Below, in pieces: positions 7,866-14,398 of a DNA stretch of 31,754 bases. The stretch lies in contig CAVFGI010000022.1 of the NCBI GenBank assembly GCA_963621975.1, forward strand, positions 1-31,754. The letters are read 5' to 3'. The notes below the pieces were generated by a model that saw nothing but the letters and a program-made list of their open reading frames with translations, was not told where the DNA came from and made no database searches. The position numbers and the translations under genes are program-made. How positions within the stretch are numbered: position 1 is the stretch's first letter; each line of letters starts with the position of its first letter. The stretch comes from UBA9732 sp963621975. GTDB taxonomy: Bacteria > Spirochaetota > Spirochaetia > Sphaerochaetales > Sphaerochaetaceae.

Positions 7866-8909
7866 TTACAACTTGTATCTTACACTTACATCTTCACGTG
7901 GCACAACTTTTCCAATAATCCTAACGCAATCTAGATTCATGCGAGAAAGGAATTTTTGGGCATCTGTTTCTGAAAGAAAAAGGACAAGACCACCACTGGT
8001 TTCTGGACCAAAAACTATATCTACAAGTTCGCATGGCATTTCGTGTGGAATTGAAACCTTTGAGAATAGATAGTCTTCATTAGTATAACGGCCCTCTGGA
8101 ATAAGACCAAAATGGGCCGCTTCACTAGCACCTGGAAGAATTGGAAGATCAGACACATTTACTTCTATAGTACAGTTGGATGCATCTGCACATTCACTAA
8201 GGTGACCAGAAAGAGAGAATCCTGTTACGTCAGTAGCTCCGTGAACATTAAGGTCACGTGCCATATCCCTGGCATGCTTGTTAAGCGTTGTCATAGATTT
8301 GATTGTCTGGGCAAAGTCTTCATCACTTACCTCTCCTGCCTTTGCTGCAGTGTTAATCATTCCTACACCAAGAGCCTTTGTAAGGACAACACAATCTCCA
8401 ACTTTGGCTCCTTTATTAGACCAAACATCTTGTTTTTTCATGAAAGCAGTAACACACAAGCCGTACTTTGAAGTTGGGTCAGCAATTGTGTGTCCTCCGG
8501 CAATGATGGCTCCAGATTCACGAACCTTGTCAATTCCGCCTAAAAGAATGTTTTTTAGAACATCAAGTTCTAGACAGGAAGGGAAACAAACAAGATTTAA
8601 GGCTACGTTTGGCTCGCCACCCATGGCGTAAATATCGGAAAGTGCATTTGCTGCAGCCACCTGTCCAAAAGTAAAAGGATCATCCACCATTGGAGGGAAG
8701 AAATCTACGGTCTGAACGGCTACAGTATCCCCCTCAACACTATATACTAGAGCATCATCTGCACTTTCAAAACCCTCCAGTAAGCGATCACTTGTCATAA
8801 GTGGAAGGTTATCTATTACTTGGTGAAGTTTTCCAGGGGGAAGTTTTGCTGCACATCCTGAAGTCTTAACCATACTGGTAAGACGAACATCAGTTTTTGT
8901 AGATTTCAT
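7866..8909 (-). CDS. selD: Selenophosphate synthetase
   Basis: Makes selenophosphate, the cell's reactive selenium donor, from selenide and ATP. The N-terminal loop reads S-G-C-A-A-K, with Cys19 in the place of the catalytic Cys/Sec, so this is the cysteine form and needs no selenocysteine. Downstream are the AIR-synthetase-like motifs D-F-F-P-P-M-V-D-D, A-A-N-A-L-S-D-I-Y-A-M-G-G and G-G-H-T-I. The late motifs T-D-V-T-G-F-S-L-S-G-H and G-P-E-T-S-G-G are also present. The ATG at 8909 is preferred because GGAG lies six bases upstream; it gives 347 residues, the length of E. coli SelD. An in-frame ATG at 8921 is the alternative. It overlaps the DUF3343 gene. No selA, selB or selC is seen here, which fits use of SelD for labile selenium in a Mo cofactor. 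Their absence from the genome cannot be judged from this window. Confidence 0.96.
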   Translation of the reverse strand: MKSTKTDVRLTSMVKTSGCAAKLPPGKLHQVIDNLPLMTSDRLLEGFESADDALVYSVEGDTVAVQTVDFFPPMVDDPFTFGQVAAANALSDIYAMGGEPNVALNLVCFPSCLELDVLKNILLGGIDKVRESGAIIAGGHTIADPTSKYGLCVTAFMKKQDVWSNKGAKVGDCVVLTKALGVGMINTAAKAGEVSDEDFAQTIKSMTTLNKHARDMARDLNVHGATDVTGFSLSGHLSECADASNCTIEVNVSDLPILPGASEAAHFGLIPEGRYTNEDYLFSKVSIPHEMPCELVDIVFGPETSGGLVLFLSETDAQKFLSRMNLDCVRIIGKVVPREDVSVRYKL

Positions 8910-9153
8910 GGTATACTCCATTTCTGAACTCGTAGATTGACTCTACAAGTGCTTTCTGTTCCTTAGAAATGCTTTCAATTCCTTGTGGATCCTCATTCGT
9001 AAAAAAAGCAGCTGTTCCACAAGAAGAAGAAAGACAACGAGGGACAGGTCTCAGTGTACACACTGTGCCCATCCCTTTTCTAAAAAGCATTGCTTTATAG
9101 TGATTTTCAAAAGTAGCAACAAAAGATGTCACTTCTTGATTTCTATTCTCCAT
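8890..9153 (-). CDS. DUF3343 protein, putative Se/S carrier
   Basis: A small 87-residue protein of the DUF3343 family. The signature is the Cys-rich P-V-P-R-C-L-S-S-S-C-G segment (C40 and C45, with C32 nearby), followed by a short acidic helix. An early F-x-x-x-x-x-A-M-L-F-R-K motif is also typical. The family recurs beside selD, YedE and TusA/YedF genes in genomes with selenium-dependent Mo hydroxylases and is suspected to bind or carry selenium or sulfur; no activity is proven. Its start lies within the end of tusA (25-base overlap) and its end overlaps the start of selD (20 bases), so the three are likely translated in step. Confidence 0.85.
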   Translation of the reverse strand: MENRNQEVTSFVATFENHYKAMLFRKGMGTVCTLRPVPRCLSSSCGTAAFFTNEDPQGIESISKEQKALVESIYEFRNGVYHEIYKN

Positions 9154-9335
9154 GTATCATTAGACTCCACAGCATTAACATTATAACCCATGGCACGTCC
9201 AAATCTAGATACATTTTCCAAAGCAGCTCTATTATCTACAATAGAAACAACACCCTGAGGATTCTCCTTTAGAGCTCTTTTTGTCCTTACAACTGGTTCT
9301 GGACAGCTAAGTCCAGTAAGATCTAATTCAACCAT
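9129..9335 (-). CDS. TusA-family sulfur/selenium carrier
   Basis: A 68-residue single-domain SirA/TusA protein. The family motif L-S-C-P-E-P is at residues 9-14, with Cys11 as the carrier cysteine. TusA proteins move persulfide sulfur; in selenium gene clusters the related YedF N-terminal domain is thought to handle selenium. Here the domain stands alone and lacks the extra C-terminal domain of full-length YedF, so I give no YedF symbol. AAGGAG lies seven bases before the ATG, inside the end of yedE. Only one base separates the yedE stop from this start. Confidence 0.9.
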   Translation of the reverse strand: MVELDLTGLSCPEPVVRTKRALKENPQGVVSIVDNRAALENVSRFGRAMGYNVNAVESNDTWRIEIKK

Positions 9336-9336
9336 T

Positions 9337-10419
9337 TTAGTTCTCCTTCTTAGCGAATGTCTTTACACATGCAACAACAAGCAAGAATGCAAGGCAGATA
9401 AATACAGCAACCTTACCGTTGATACCAGGGCCACCAAGACTATCCCCAGAAGCTGCTGAAGAGGCAAGACTGAAGTTGTGTGCAAATGCTGCACCAACAG
9501 CATAACCAAGAACTGCAATACTACTATCGGAATTGCCTTCGCCAGCTAGAATAAGCTGTCTGAGAGGACATCCACCAAGCATGACAGAACCAAGACCTAC
9601 AACTAACATACCAAGGAAGTTCCAGATATGCTGAGCATGTGCAACTGGCTGGCCTGTAAATCCGAGGTTAAATGAGCCCGTAATAAGATTTCCAATCAAA
9701 GCTGCAACGAAAACACCAATGAAACCAGTTAGGAGAGTAACATCCTTAAGAAGGATTGTGTCTCTGATACCACCAGCGAAACACATTCTTGATCTCTGAG
9801 CAAATGCGCCAACAATGAGGCCAATACCAAGAGCAAGAAGAATAGGTGCGTGCTTTGAACCAGGACCTGTTGTTGAAAAAACAACAAGACTTGAACCAGC
9901 TGTCAATAGAATCAGTAAACCAACATTGATGGCAGGAAGTGCAAGACCTTCAAGAGTATGCTGCTTATAAGCTTTTCCAAGAGAGAAGCCTTTGTTTAAG
10001 AAAACACAGCCAATTCCAATACCACATGCAAAACCAATAAGACCCACTAGTGCGTTAAGATCTCCAGCTGCGAGTCTAAGAACCATTCTAAGTGGGCATC
10101 CAAGGAAAACCAAAGCTCCAACCATGACACAGAAAGCAATCATAAATCTAAGCATTGGAGAGGAGCCCCCACGAGGCTTAAACTCACCTTTTGCAAGGCT
10201 AATAATAAACGAACCAAGTACCAAACCAATTATTTCTGGTCTAATATATTGAACTACTGCTGCATTGTGAAGTTTTAAAGCACCAGAGATATCTCTGATA
10301 AAACAAGCAATACAGAACCCCATGTTTCCAGGGTTCCCATTAACGGTAAGAACTACTGCAGCAATACCTACAATAATTCCCGTGACGATAAGAATGATCT
10401 TGTCTTTTGACATTTTCAT
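9337..10419 (-). CDS. yedE: YedE/YeeE-family selenium transporter
   Basis: A 360-residue membrane protein of the YeeE/YedE (sulfur transport) family, with about ten membrane segments in two pseudo-repeats. Conserved motifs come in pairs: N-M-G-F-C-I-A-C-F-I-R-D (33-43) and R-M-C-F-A-G-G-I-R-D (211-220), then G-C-P-L-R at 107-111 and again at 283-287. The paired cysteines (C108, C284) fit the thiosulfate transporter YeeE, whose cysteines contact substrate. The selD-linked subfamily is annotated as a selenium metabolism membrane protein. The ATG at 10419 is nine bases after AAGGAG; a TTG at 10425 is less likely. It is the first gene of the operon and is read from a promoter overlapping the divergent one. 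Transported species (selenite, selenide or a thiol adduct) is unknown. Confidence 0.9.
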   Translation of the reverse strand: MKMSKDKIILIVTGIIVGIAAVVLTVNGNPGNMGFCIACFIRDISGALKLHNAAVVQYIRPEIIGLVLGSFIISLAKGEFKPRGGSSPMLRFMIAFCVMVGALVFLGCPLRMVLRLAAGDLNALVGLIGFACGIGIGCVFLNKGFSLGKAYKQHTLEGLALPAINVGLLILLTAGSSLVVFSTTGPGSKHAPILLALGIGLIVGAFAQRSRMCFAGGIRDTILLKDVTLLTGFIGVFVAALIGNLITGSFNLGFTGQPVAHAQHIWNFLGMLVVGLGSVMLGGCPLRQLILAGEGNSDSSIAVLGYAVGAAFAHNFSLASSAASGDSLGGPGINGKVAVFICLAFLLVVACVKTFAKKEN

Positions 10420-10444
10420 ATCCAAATTCTCCTTTGCAACAGTG

Positions 10445-10473
10445 ATATTACCATACTATTTTTGAAACAACAA
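10445..10473 (-). promoter_or_regulatory. Candidate promoter of the yedE-selD operon
   Basis: Read on the minus strand, TTGTTG (10473-10468) is followed after 17 bases by TAATAT (10450-10445), with a TG one base upstream of the -10 (extended -10). Transcription would start near 10438, about 20 bases before the yedE ATG. Confidence 0.55.
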
Positions 10474-10491
10474 TGGATATTGTGTTATAAT
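10462..10491 (+). promoter_or_regulatory. Candidate promoter of the desulfurase-xdhC operon
   Basis: TTGAAA (10462-10467) and a perfect TATAAT (10486-10491), 18 bases apart. The start site would be near 10498, giving a leader of about 23 bases with AAGG ahead of the ATG at 10521. Its -35 lies inside the spacer of the divergent yedE promoter, so the two compete for the same face of DNA or share a regulator. Confidence 0.65.
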
Positions 10492-10520
10492 TAACTCTAG
10501 TTATTTTTGAAGGCAAAAAA

Positions 10521-11681
10521 ATGAAAAGAATATATTTAGATAACGCAGCAACTTCTTTTCCCAAAGCCCCAGACCTTGCGGAAGAGATGCGCCGTTTTAT
10601 AGAAGAAGACTGCTTAAACCCAAATAGAACAGAAAGTGGAAGAGCATATGAACTCTTTGATCAAATTTATAGTCTACGTTGCACATTAGCCACGCTATAT
10701 GGGCACGATAGTCCAGAAAGCGTAATCTTCACAAGATCTGTCACAGAATCCTTAAATTGGATCATTAAAGGGCTCTTCTCCAATGGAGATCACATTATTG
10801 TCACATCAAGCGAACACAACGCTGTTATGCGTCCTTTAGTTCAATGCAAAATTCCTTTTTCTCGTATTCCAGCAAACACACAAGGTTATAGCAAACTTAA
10901 TTGCGTTGAATCTTTAATACAGAAAAACACTAAAGCTATGATAATTAATGCCTGTGGAAATGTTAGTGGACATGTTGAGGATGTTTACGCTTTAGCTGAT
11001 ATAGCAAAAAAACATAATTTGTTGTTTTTTATTGATAGTGCTCAAGCTTCCCCTTATATAAATCTAAGCATGAAAGAACTTAATGCTGCAGGTATTTGTT
11101 TTACAGGTCATAAAGGATTTCTTGGACCTGAGGGAGTTGGAGGAATGATATTACGAAAGGATATTGCCTATGAGATAAACCCCCTTATCATTGGAGGCAC
11201 AGGCTCTGAAAGCGATAGTGAAGAAATTCCACACGCATTACCGGACAGACTTGAATCTGGCACTCTTAATTTGCCTGGAATCTTAGCGTTTAAAAAAGCT
11301 GTTGATTATACTCTTGCAAATCTTGATGATTTAAAATTCAAAATACAAGCAAACACTCAACGTCTTTATATTGGACTTGAGCAAATCAAGGGTATTGAAA
11401 TTGTAGGAGCAAAGCTTGATTTGGGAAACCCTCTAGCTTACCCAAAGCGCACTGGAGTAATATCAATAACATCCCAAAAGAAGGACATTGCTCACATTTC
11501 TTCACTATTACTTGAAAATGGAGGCATTGAAACTAGGGTTGGGCTACACTGTTCCCCTGCTGCACACAAGACCATTGGAACATTTCCAAATGGAACATTA
11601 AGATTTTCAGCTGGTCCATTTACAACTTTTGATGAAATAGATAACACCTTAGATTGTCTAAAGGAGATTATGAATGAATAA
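10521..11681 (+). CDS. Class V aminotransferase, cysteine desulfurase family (EF2568 type)
   Basis: A PLP enzyme of 386 residues. The PLP lysine is K198 in T-G-H-K-G-F. The cofactor aspartate is D172 in I-D-S-A-Q. The reactive cysteine is C344 in R-V-G-L-H-C-S-P-A-A-H-K, followed by G-T-L-R-F-S-A-G-P-F-T-T-F-D-E-I-D. This G-L-H-C-x-P-x-A-H-K signature marks the cysteine desulfurase-like group named after Enterococcus faecalis EF2568, which occurs beside selenium-dependent Mo hydroxylase genes. It probably releases sulfur from cysteine, or selenium from selenocysteine, for cofactor building. AAGG lies seven bases before the ATG, and the stop overlaps xdhC by eight bases. Which chalcogen it prefers cannot be told from sequence. 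Confidence 0.92.
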   Translation: MKRIYLDNAATSFPKAPDLAEEMRRFIEEDCLNPNRTESGRAYELFDQIYSLRCTLATLYGHDSPESVIFTRSVTESLNWIIKGLFSNGDHIIVTSSEHNAVMRPLVQCKIPFSRIPANTQGYSKLNCVESLIQKNTKAMIINACGNVSGHVEDVYALADIAKKHNLLFFIDSAQASPYINLSMKELNAAGICFTGHKGFLGPEGVGGMILRKDIAYEINPLIIGGTGSESDSEEIPHALPDRLESGTLNLPGILAFKKAVDYTLANLDDLKFKIQANTQRLYIGLEQIKGIEIVGAKLDLGNPLAYPKRTGVISITSQKKDIAHISSLLLENGGIETRVGLHCSPAAHKTIGTFPNGTLRFSAGPFTTFDEIDNTLDCLKEIMNE

Positions 11682-12609
11682 CAATTTCTACACTAATTTT
11701 CTTAACGCACTTGAGCAAGGAGATTTTGAAAGAAGAACGATATTTAAAACAGGCGAACAAGCCATTTATTGTAATAATGAATTTCTTGCAGGTAGCAATG
11801 ATAGACCTATTGAAAAAGCAGACCTTATTGAGCACATAAAACCAGAACCTCAGTTATTTATTTTTGGTACCGGACATGTATCAAAAGCTCTTTATGATCT
11901 TGCAATACTCCAAAATATGAAAGTTATAGTTGCAGATGAACGGACAGAAGTTTGCAATGAAAAACGCTTCCCTCTTGCAACCCGAATCATAATGCCGTAT
12001 GAAACACTTCTCAAGAATGAGTTTGATGTGGTCTCTCCTTACTTTGTAATTCTCACTCATGGTCATATTTATGATTCTCAGTGTCTTGAATATGCACTAA
12101 ATCACAAAAGTTCTTACATTGGTATGATTGGTTCTAAAGGGAAAGTAGCAGTCACAATGCAAAGAATGATAGACAAGGGTTATTCTCAGAAGCAACTTGA
12201 TAAAATCTGCTCTCCTATCGGGATAAAAATAGGGGCTGTGACGCCGGAGGAAATTGCAATTTCAATCATGGCTGAGATTATCTCGTATTTCAGGAGCGAT
12301 AAAAATCTCGTGTCGGTTGACCCTGGCTTGATTAAAGTTATGGCTAATAAGCATGGCGTTGACGTGCGAATTGTTGAGAAACAAGGTTCGGCTCCGCGTT
12401 CTGTGGGAAGCCAGATGTTTGTAAGTAAAGATGGCTTACTTTATGGAACTATTGGTGGGGGAGCTATTGAGAACAGGTCAATTGAGATTGCAAGGCAAAT
12501 GATTAAAGACAACTTATCCTATCATATTGAAGATTTCATTTTAGATGCATCGTCTGATCTTGGGATGATTTGTGGTGGAAATGCAAAGGTTATTTTTAGT
12601 CTAATTTAA
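11674..12609 (+). CDS. XdhC/CoxI-family Mo-hydroxylase maturation protein, swapped domain order
   Basis: A 311-residue XdhC-family protein. XdhC binds the Mo cofactor, protects its terminal chalcogen ligand and inserts it into xanthine dehydrogenase. Both family domains are present, but in reverse order. The Rossmann domain comes first: F-G-T-G-H-V-S (64-70), T-H-G-H (128-131), Y-I-G-M-I-G-S-K-G-K (148-157) and P-E-E-I-A-I-S-I-M-A-E-I (191-202). The CoxI-type domain follows: G-S-A-P-R-S-V-G-S-Q-M (238-248), G-T-I-G-G-G-A-I-E (258-266) and L-G-M-I-C-G-G-N-A (296-304). Standard XdhC has the CoxI part at the N-terminus. Cys300 matches the conserved cysteine of the C-x-G-G motif. It overlaps the desulfurase gene, so the two are co-translated. 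Together they probably supply the selenium form of the cofactor to the hydroxylase at 19975-23025. Confidence 0.9.
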   Translation: MNNNFYTNFLNALEQGDFERRTIFKTGEQAIYCNNEFLAGSNDRPIEKADLIEHIKPEPQLFIFGTGHVSKALYDLAILQNMKVIVADERTEVCNEKRFPLATRIIMPYETLLKNEFDVVSPYFVILTHGHIYDSQCLEYALNHKSSYIGMIGSKGKVAVTMQRMIDKGYSQKQLDKICSPIGIKIGAVTPEEIAISIMAEIISYFRSDKNLVSVDPGLIKVMANKHGVDVRIVEKQGSAPRSVGSQMFVSKDGLLYGTIGGGAIENRSIEIARQMIKDNLSYHIEDFILDASSDLGMICGGNAKVIFSLI

Positions 12610-12693
12610 AAATTTTTAACTTTTTTTCAAAAAAAGCTCAAAAACCTAAATAATTCTGTCTCTTTAATTTGTATTCCTTTATGAAGGGAGTTA

Positions 12694-12756
12694 AAAAGTC
12701 GACCAAAAATAAGCATCGTCGTTGACGGACTTTTGGAGCCTTTTCCCTTTTGGGAG
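12694..12756 (+). promoter_or_regulatory. Structured leader upstream of ssb
   Basis: AAAAGTC (12694-12700) pairs with GACTTTT (12728-12734) and encloses a tight hairpin CGTC-GTT-GACG (12717-12727) stacked directly on the outer stem. A second small hairpin TCCC-TTTT-GGGA (12744-12755) contains most of the ssb ribosome-binding site GGGAG. The first stem could also act as a weak terminator for xdhC. The rest of the 12610-12762 gap is A/T-rich, with no gene. Confidence 0.4.
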
Positions 12757-12762
12757 TGCAGT

Positions 12763-13368
12763 ATGAATCATCTCAACACTGTTTTGATTGAGGGAAATCT
12801 GACAAGAGATCCTCAGTATGGTAGCGCAAAAGATGGATGCAGTTTCACCATTGCAAACAATCGTTACTATCTGAAGGATGGAAAATGGGTAAATGAAGCA
12901 TCCTTCTTCATTGTTTTTGCTTATGGTAGGCTTGGAGATTCCTGCCTAAAATATCTAACTAAAGGAAGAGGCGTTAGGGTTTGTGGGAGGTTAAAGCAAT
13001 TTACAAGCAATAGAAGAAACCTACCACAAGACTTTGTTTTCATTGTTGCTGAGCATGTGGAATTTCAACCAGCTAGGAATACTGAAAAGGCAGAAGCTAG
13101 CAATGCGAATTTGGAAAACATTACTGAGCAGAATGACAATACTCAGTTAAAGGCCAATTCTCATATTGAAGATTTAGACGCCAAACCAGTTGAACCTTCC
13201 GTGAGCATTGATGCTGATCCAGAAGATGAGGCCAAAGCTAATGCTAATTCAATGATGGAAGAAACAGAGGTGGCTGCTTCATTTGAAAATGATAGGCCTA
13301 CAGCAAATGAAGAGACCATTAACCCAGAGGCTGAGGACAATCTAACTGAAAAGATATTTTCTAGCTAG
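12763..13368 (+). CDS. ssb: Single-stranded DNA-binding protein
   Basis: An SSB-type OB-fold protein of 201 residues. The fold spans about residues 1-105: M-N-H-L-N-T-V-L-I-E-G-N-L-T-R-D-P at the start, then the S-F-T-I-A-N-N-R-Y segment, a W-V-N-E-A-S-F-F-I-V strand, and G-R-G-V-R-V-C-G-R-L near residue 70. The last 95 residues are a low-complexity tail rich in Glu, Asp, Asn and Ala. The usual acidic C-terminal tip ending in I-P-F, which recruits partner proteins, is not seen; the protein ends T-E-K-I-F-S-S. The ATG at 12763 has GGGAG six bases upstream. It could be the main SSB with a diverged tip or a second SSB. It is not obviously linked to the neighbouring selenium genes. Confidence 0.88.
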   Translation: MNHLNTVLIEGNLTRDPQYGSAKDGCSFTIANNRYYLKDGKWVNEASFFIVFAYGRLGDSCLKYLTKGRGVRVCGRLKQFTSNRRNLPQDFVFIVAEHVEFQPARNTEKAEASNANLENITEQNDNTQLKANSHIEDLDAKPVEPSVSIDADPEDEAKANANSMMEETEVAASFENDRPTANEETINPEAEDNLTEKIFSS

Positions 13369-13434
13369 AAGAGGTTCTTGCAAAAACTATTAAAAATGGA
13401 TTTAACGAGAGGTTCGTAAAATCCAAAGGAGGCC

Positions 13435-13550
13435 GCCTAGGGAACAAAAATTTTTTCAATCACGTTTCAATTCATAGTAAAATCATCCAAATCTAAACGT
13501 CCCCGCATTCGCCTGTGCCATGTGGGGACAATTTAAAGAAATATCTAGGC
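13435..13550 (+). other. Gene-free stretch with a possible structured RNA
   Basis: The 13369-13683 gap holds no gene. GCCTAG (13435-13440) can pair with CTAGGC (13545-13550) to close a domain. Inside it are a strong hairpin GTCCCCGCA/TGTGGGGAC (13499-13507 with 13521-13529, one G-U) and an alternative stem ACGTTT/AAACGT (13462-13467 with 13495-13500) that competes with it by two bases. There is no U run after the hairpin, so it is not an ordinary terminator. It matches no RNA family I recognise. It could be a leader of the UMP kinase gene, a small RNA, or chance pairing. Confidence 0.3.
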
Positions 13551-13683
13551 AAACTTTGGAGATGCGAATTATACGGAAGGAGATAAAATACAAAAACCAT
13601 TGAAAACTTGATTAATAAGTTCTTGCTGTAGTATTGAAGTAGAAACAAAAATAGCAATAGAATACGCGAGAAGGAGACCTTCT

Positions 13684-14394
13684 ATGAGCACTTCTATGAG
13701 CATCTTTGTTCTTTCTGTTGGCGGTTCAATCATAGCCCCAAATCAAGTTAATACCAGTTTTCTTTCTTCTTTTTTGAATGAGATGAAGAAATATTTAAAA
13801 GATAATCCAGATTCAAAACTTATCTTTGTTTGCGGCGGAGGAGCTCCAGCAAGAGTTTACCAACAAGCATTCAGAGAAGTAGCTGGCGAAACCGAAAACC
13901 AAGATACAAATGTGCAGGACTGGATTGGAATTCGTGCAACTCATCTTAACGGTGAACTTGTAAAAGCCTTATTTGGAGAACTCTGCACAGATGCATTGGT
14001 CACCGATCCCACAACCAGTGCGATTGAATTTAAAGGCCGCGTTCTCGTAGCTGGCGGATGGAAACCAGGATTCTCTACTGACACAGACGCCATATATCTT
14101 GCACGCCGTTTTGGGGCCAAGACAGTTATCAACCTCTCCAACATAGCCAAGGTTTATACCGATGACCCACGCAAAAATCCAGATGCAAAACCAATTGATA
14201 CAATCTCTTGGGAGCAGTTCAGAGAGATGGTTGGAAATGAATGGATACCAGGCAAGAATGTTCCATTTGATCCAATAGCATCAAAAATTGCACAAGAATC
14301 GGGCATAAGAGTTATTTGTGCAGACGGAAGAAACTTGGAGAATACAATTGCCATTTTAAATGGAACACCGTTTGAAGGTACCACAATAGGTTGA
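13684..14394 (+). CDS. pyrH: UMP kinase, archaeal-type
   Basis: An amino-acid-kinase-fold enzyme of 236 residues that phosphorylates UMP to UDP in pyrimidine synthesis. The nucleotide-binding motifs are L-S-V-G-G-S-I-I-A-P at the start and V-C-G-G-G-A-P-A-R. Others are W-I-G-I-R-A-T-H-L-N-G, G-G-W-K-P-G-F-S-T-D-T-D-A, V-Y-T-D-D-P-R-K-N-P-D-A and F-D-P-I-A-S-K-I-A. These fit archaeal UMP kinases better than the usual bacterial PyrH, which has K-L-S-G-E-A and G-G-G-N-L-F-R-G. Carbamate kinase was considered but the uridylate-kinase motifs decide against it. An AAGGAG site lies about seven bases before the ATG. It is convergent with the radical SAM gene, with only four bases between stops. Whether the genome also has a bacterial-type PyrH is unknown. 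Confidence 0.85.
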   Translation: MSTSMSIFVLSVGGSIIAPNQVNTSFLSSFLNEMKKYLKDNPDSKLIFVCGGGAPARVYQQAFREVAGETENQDTNVQDWIGIRATHLNGELVKALFGELCTDALVTDPTTSAIEFKGRVLVAGGWKPGFSTDTDAIYLARRFGAKTVINLSNIAKVYTDDPRKNPDAKPIDTISWEQFREMVGNEWIPGKNVPFDPIASKIAQESGIRVICADGRNLENTIAILNGTPFEGTTIG

Positions 14395-14398
14395 GAGC

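Noticed and set aside
7866..8909. Selenocysteine form of SelD
   Set aside because: The catalytic position is a Cys codon and no in-frame TGA occurs in the gene.
12610..12762. Molybdenum-cofactor riboswitch upstream of ssb
   Set aside because: The stems are short, the motif does not match what I recall of that RNA, and the downstream gene is not a Mo gene.
13684..14394. Carbamate kinase (ArcC), which would fit purine or arginine fermentation beside the hydroxylase
   Set aside because: Same fold, but the motifs W-I-G-I-R-A-T-H-L-N-G and G-G-W-K-P-G-F-S-T-D-T-D-A and the 236-residue length fit UMP kinase; ArcC is over 300 residues.
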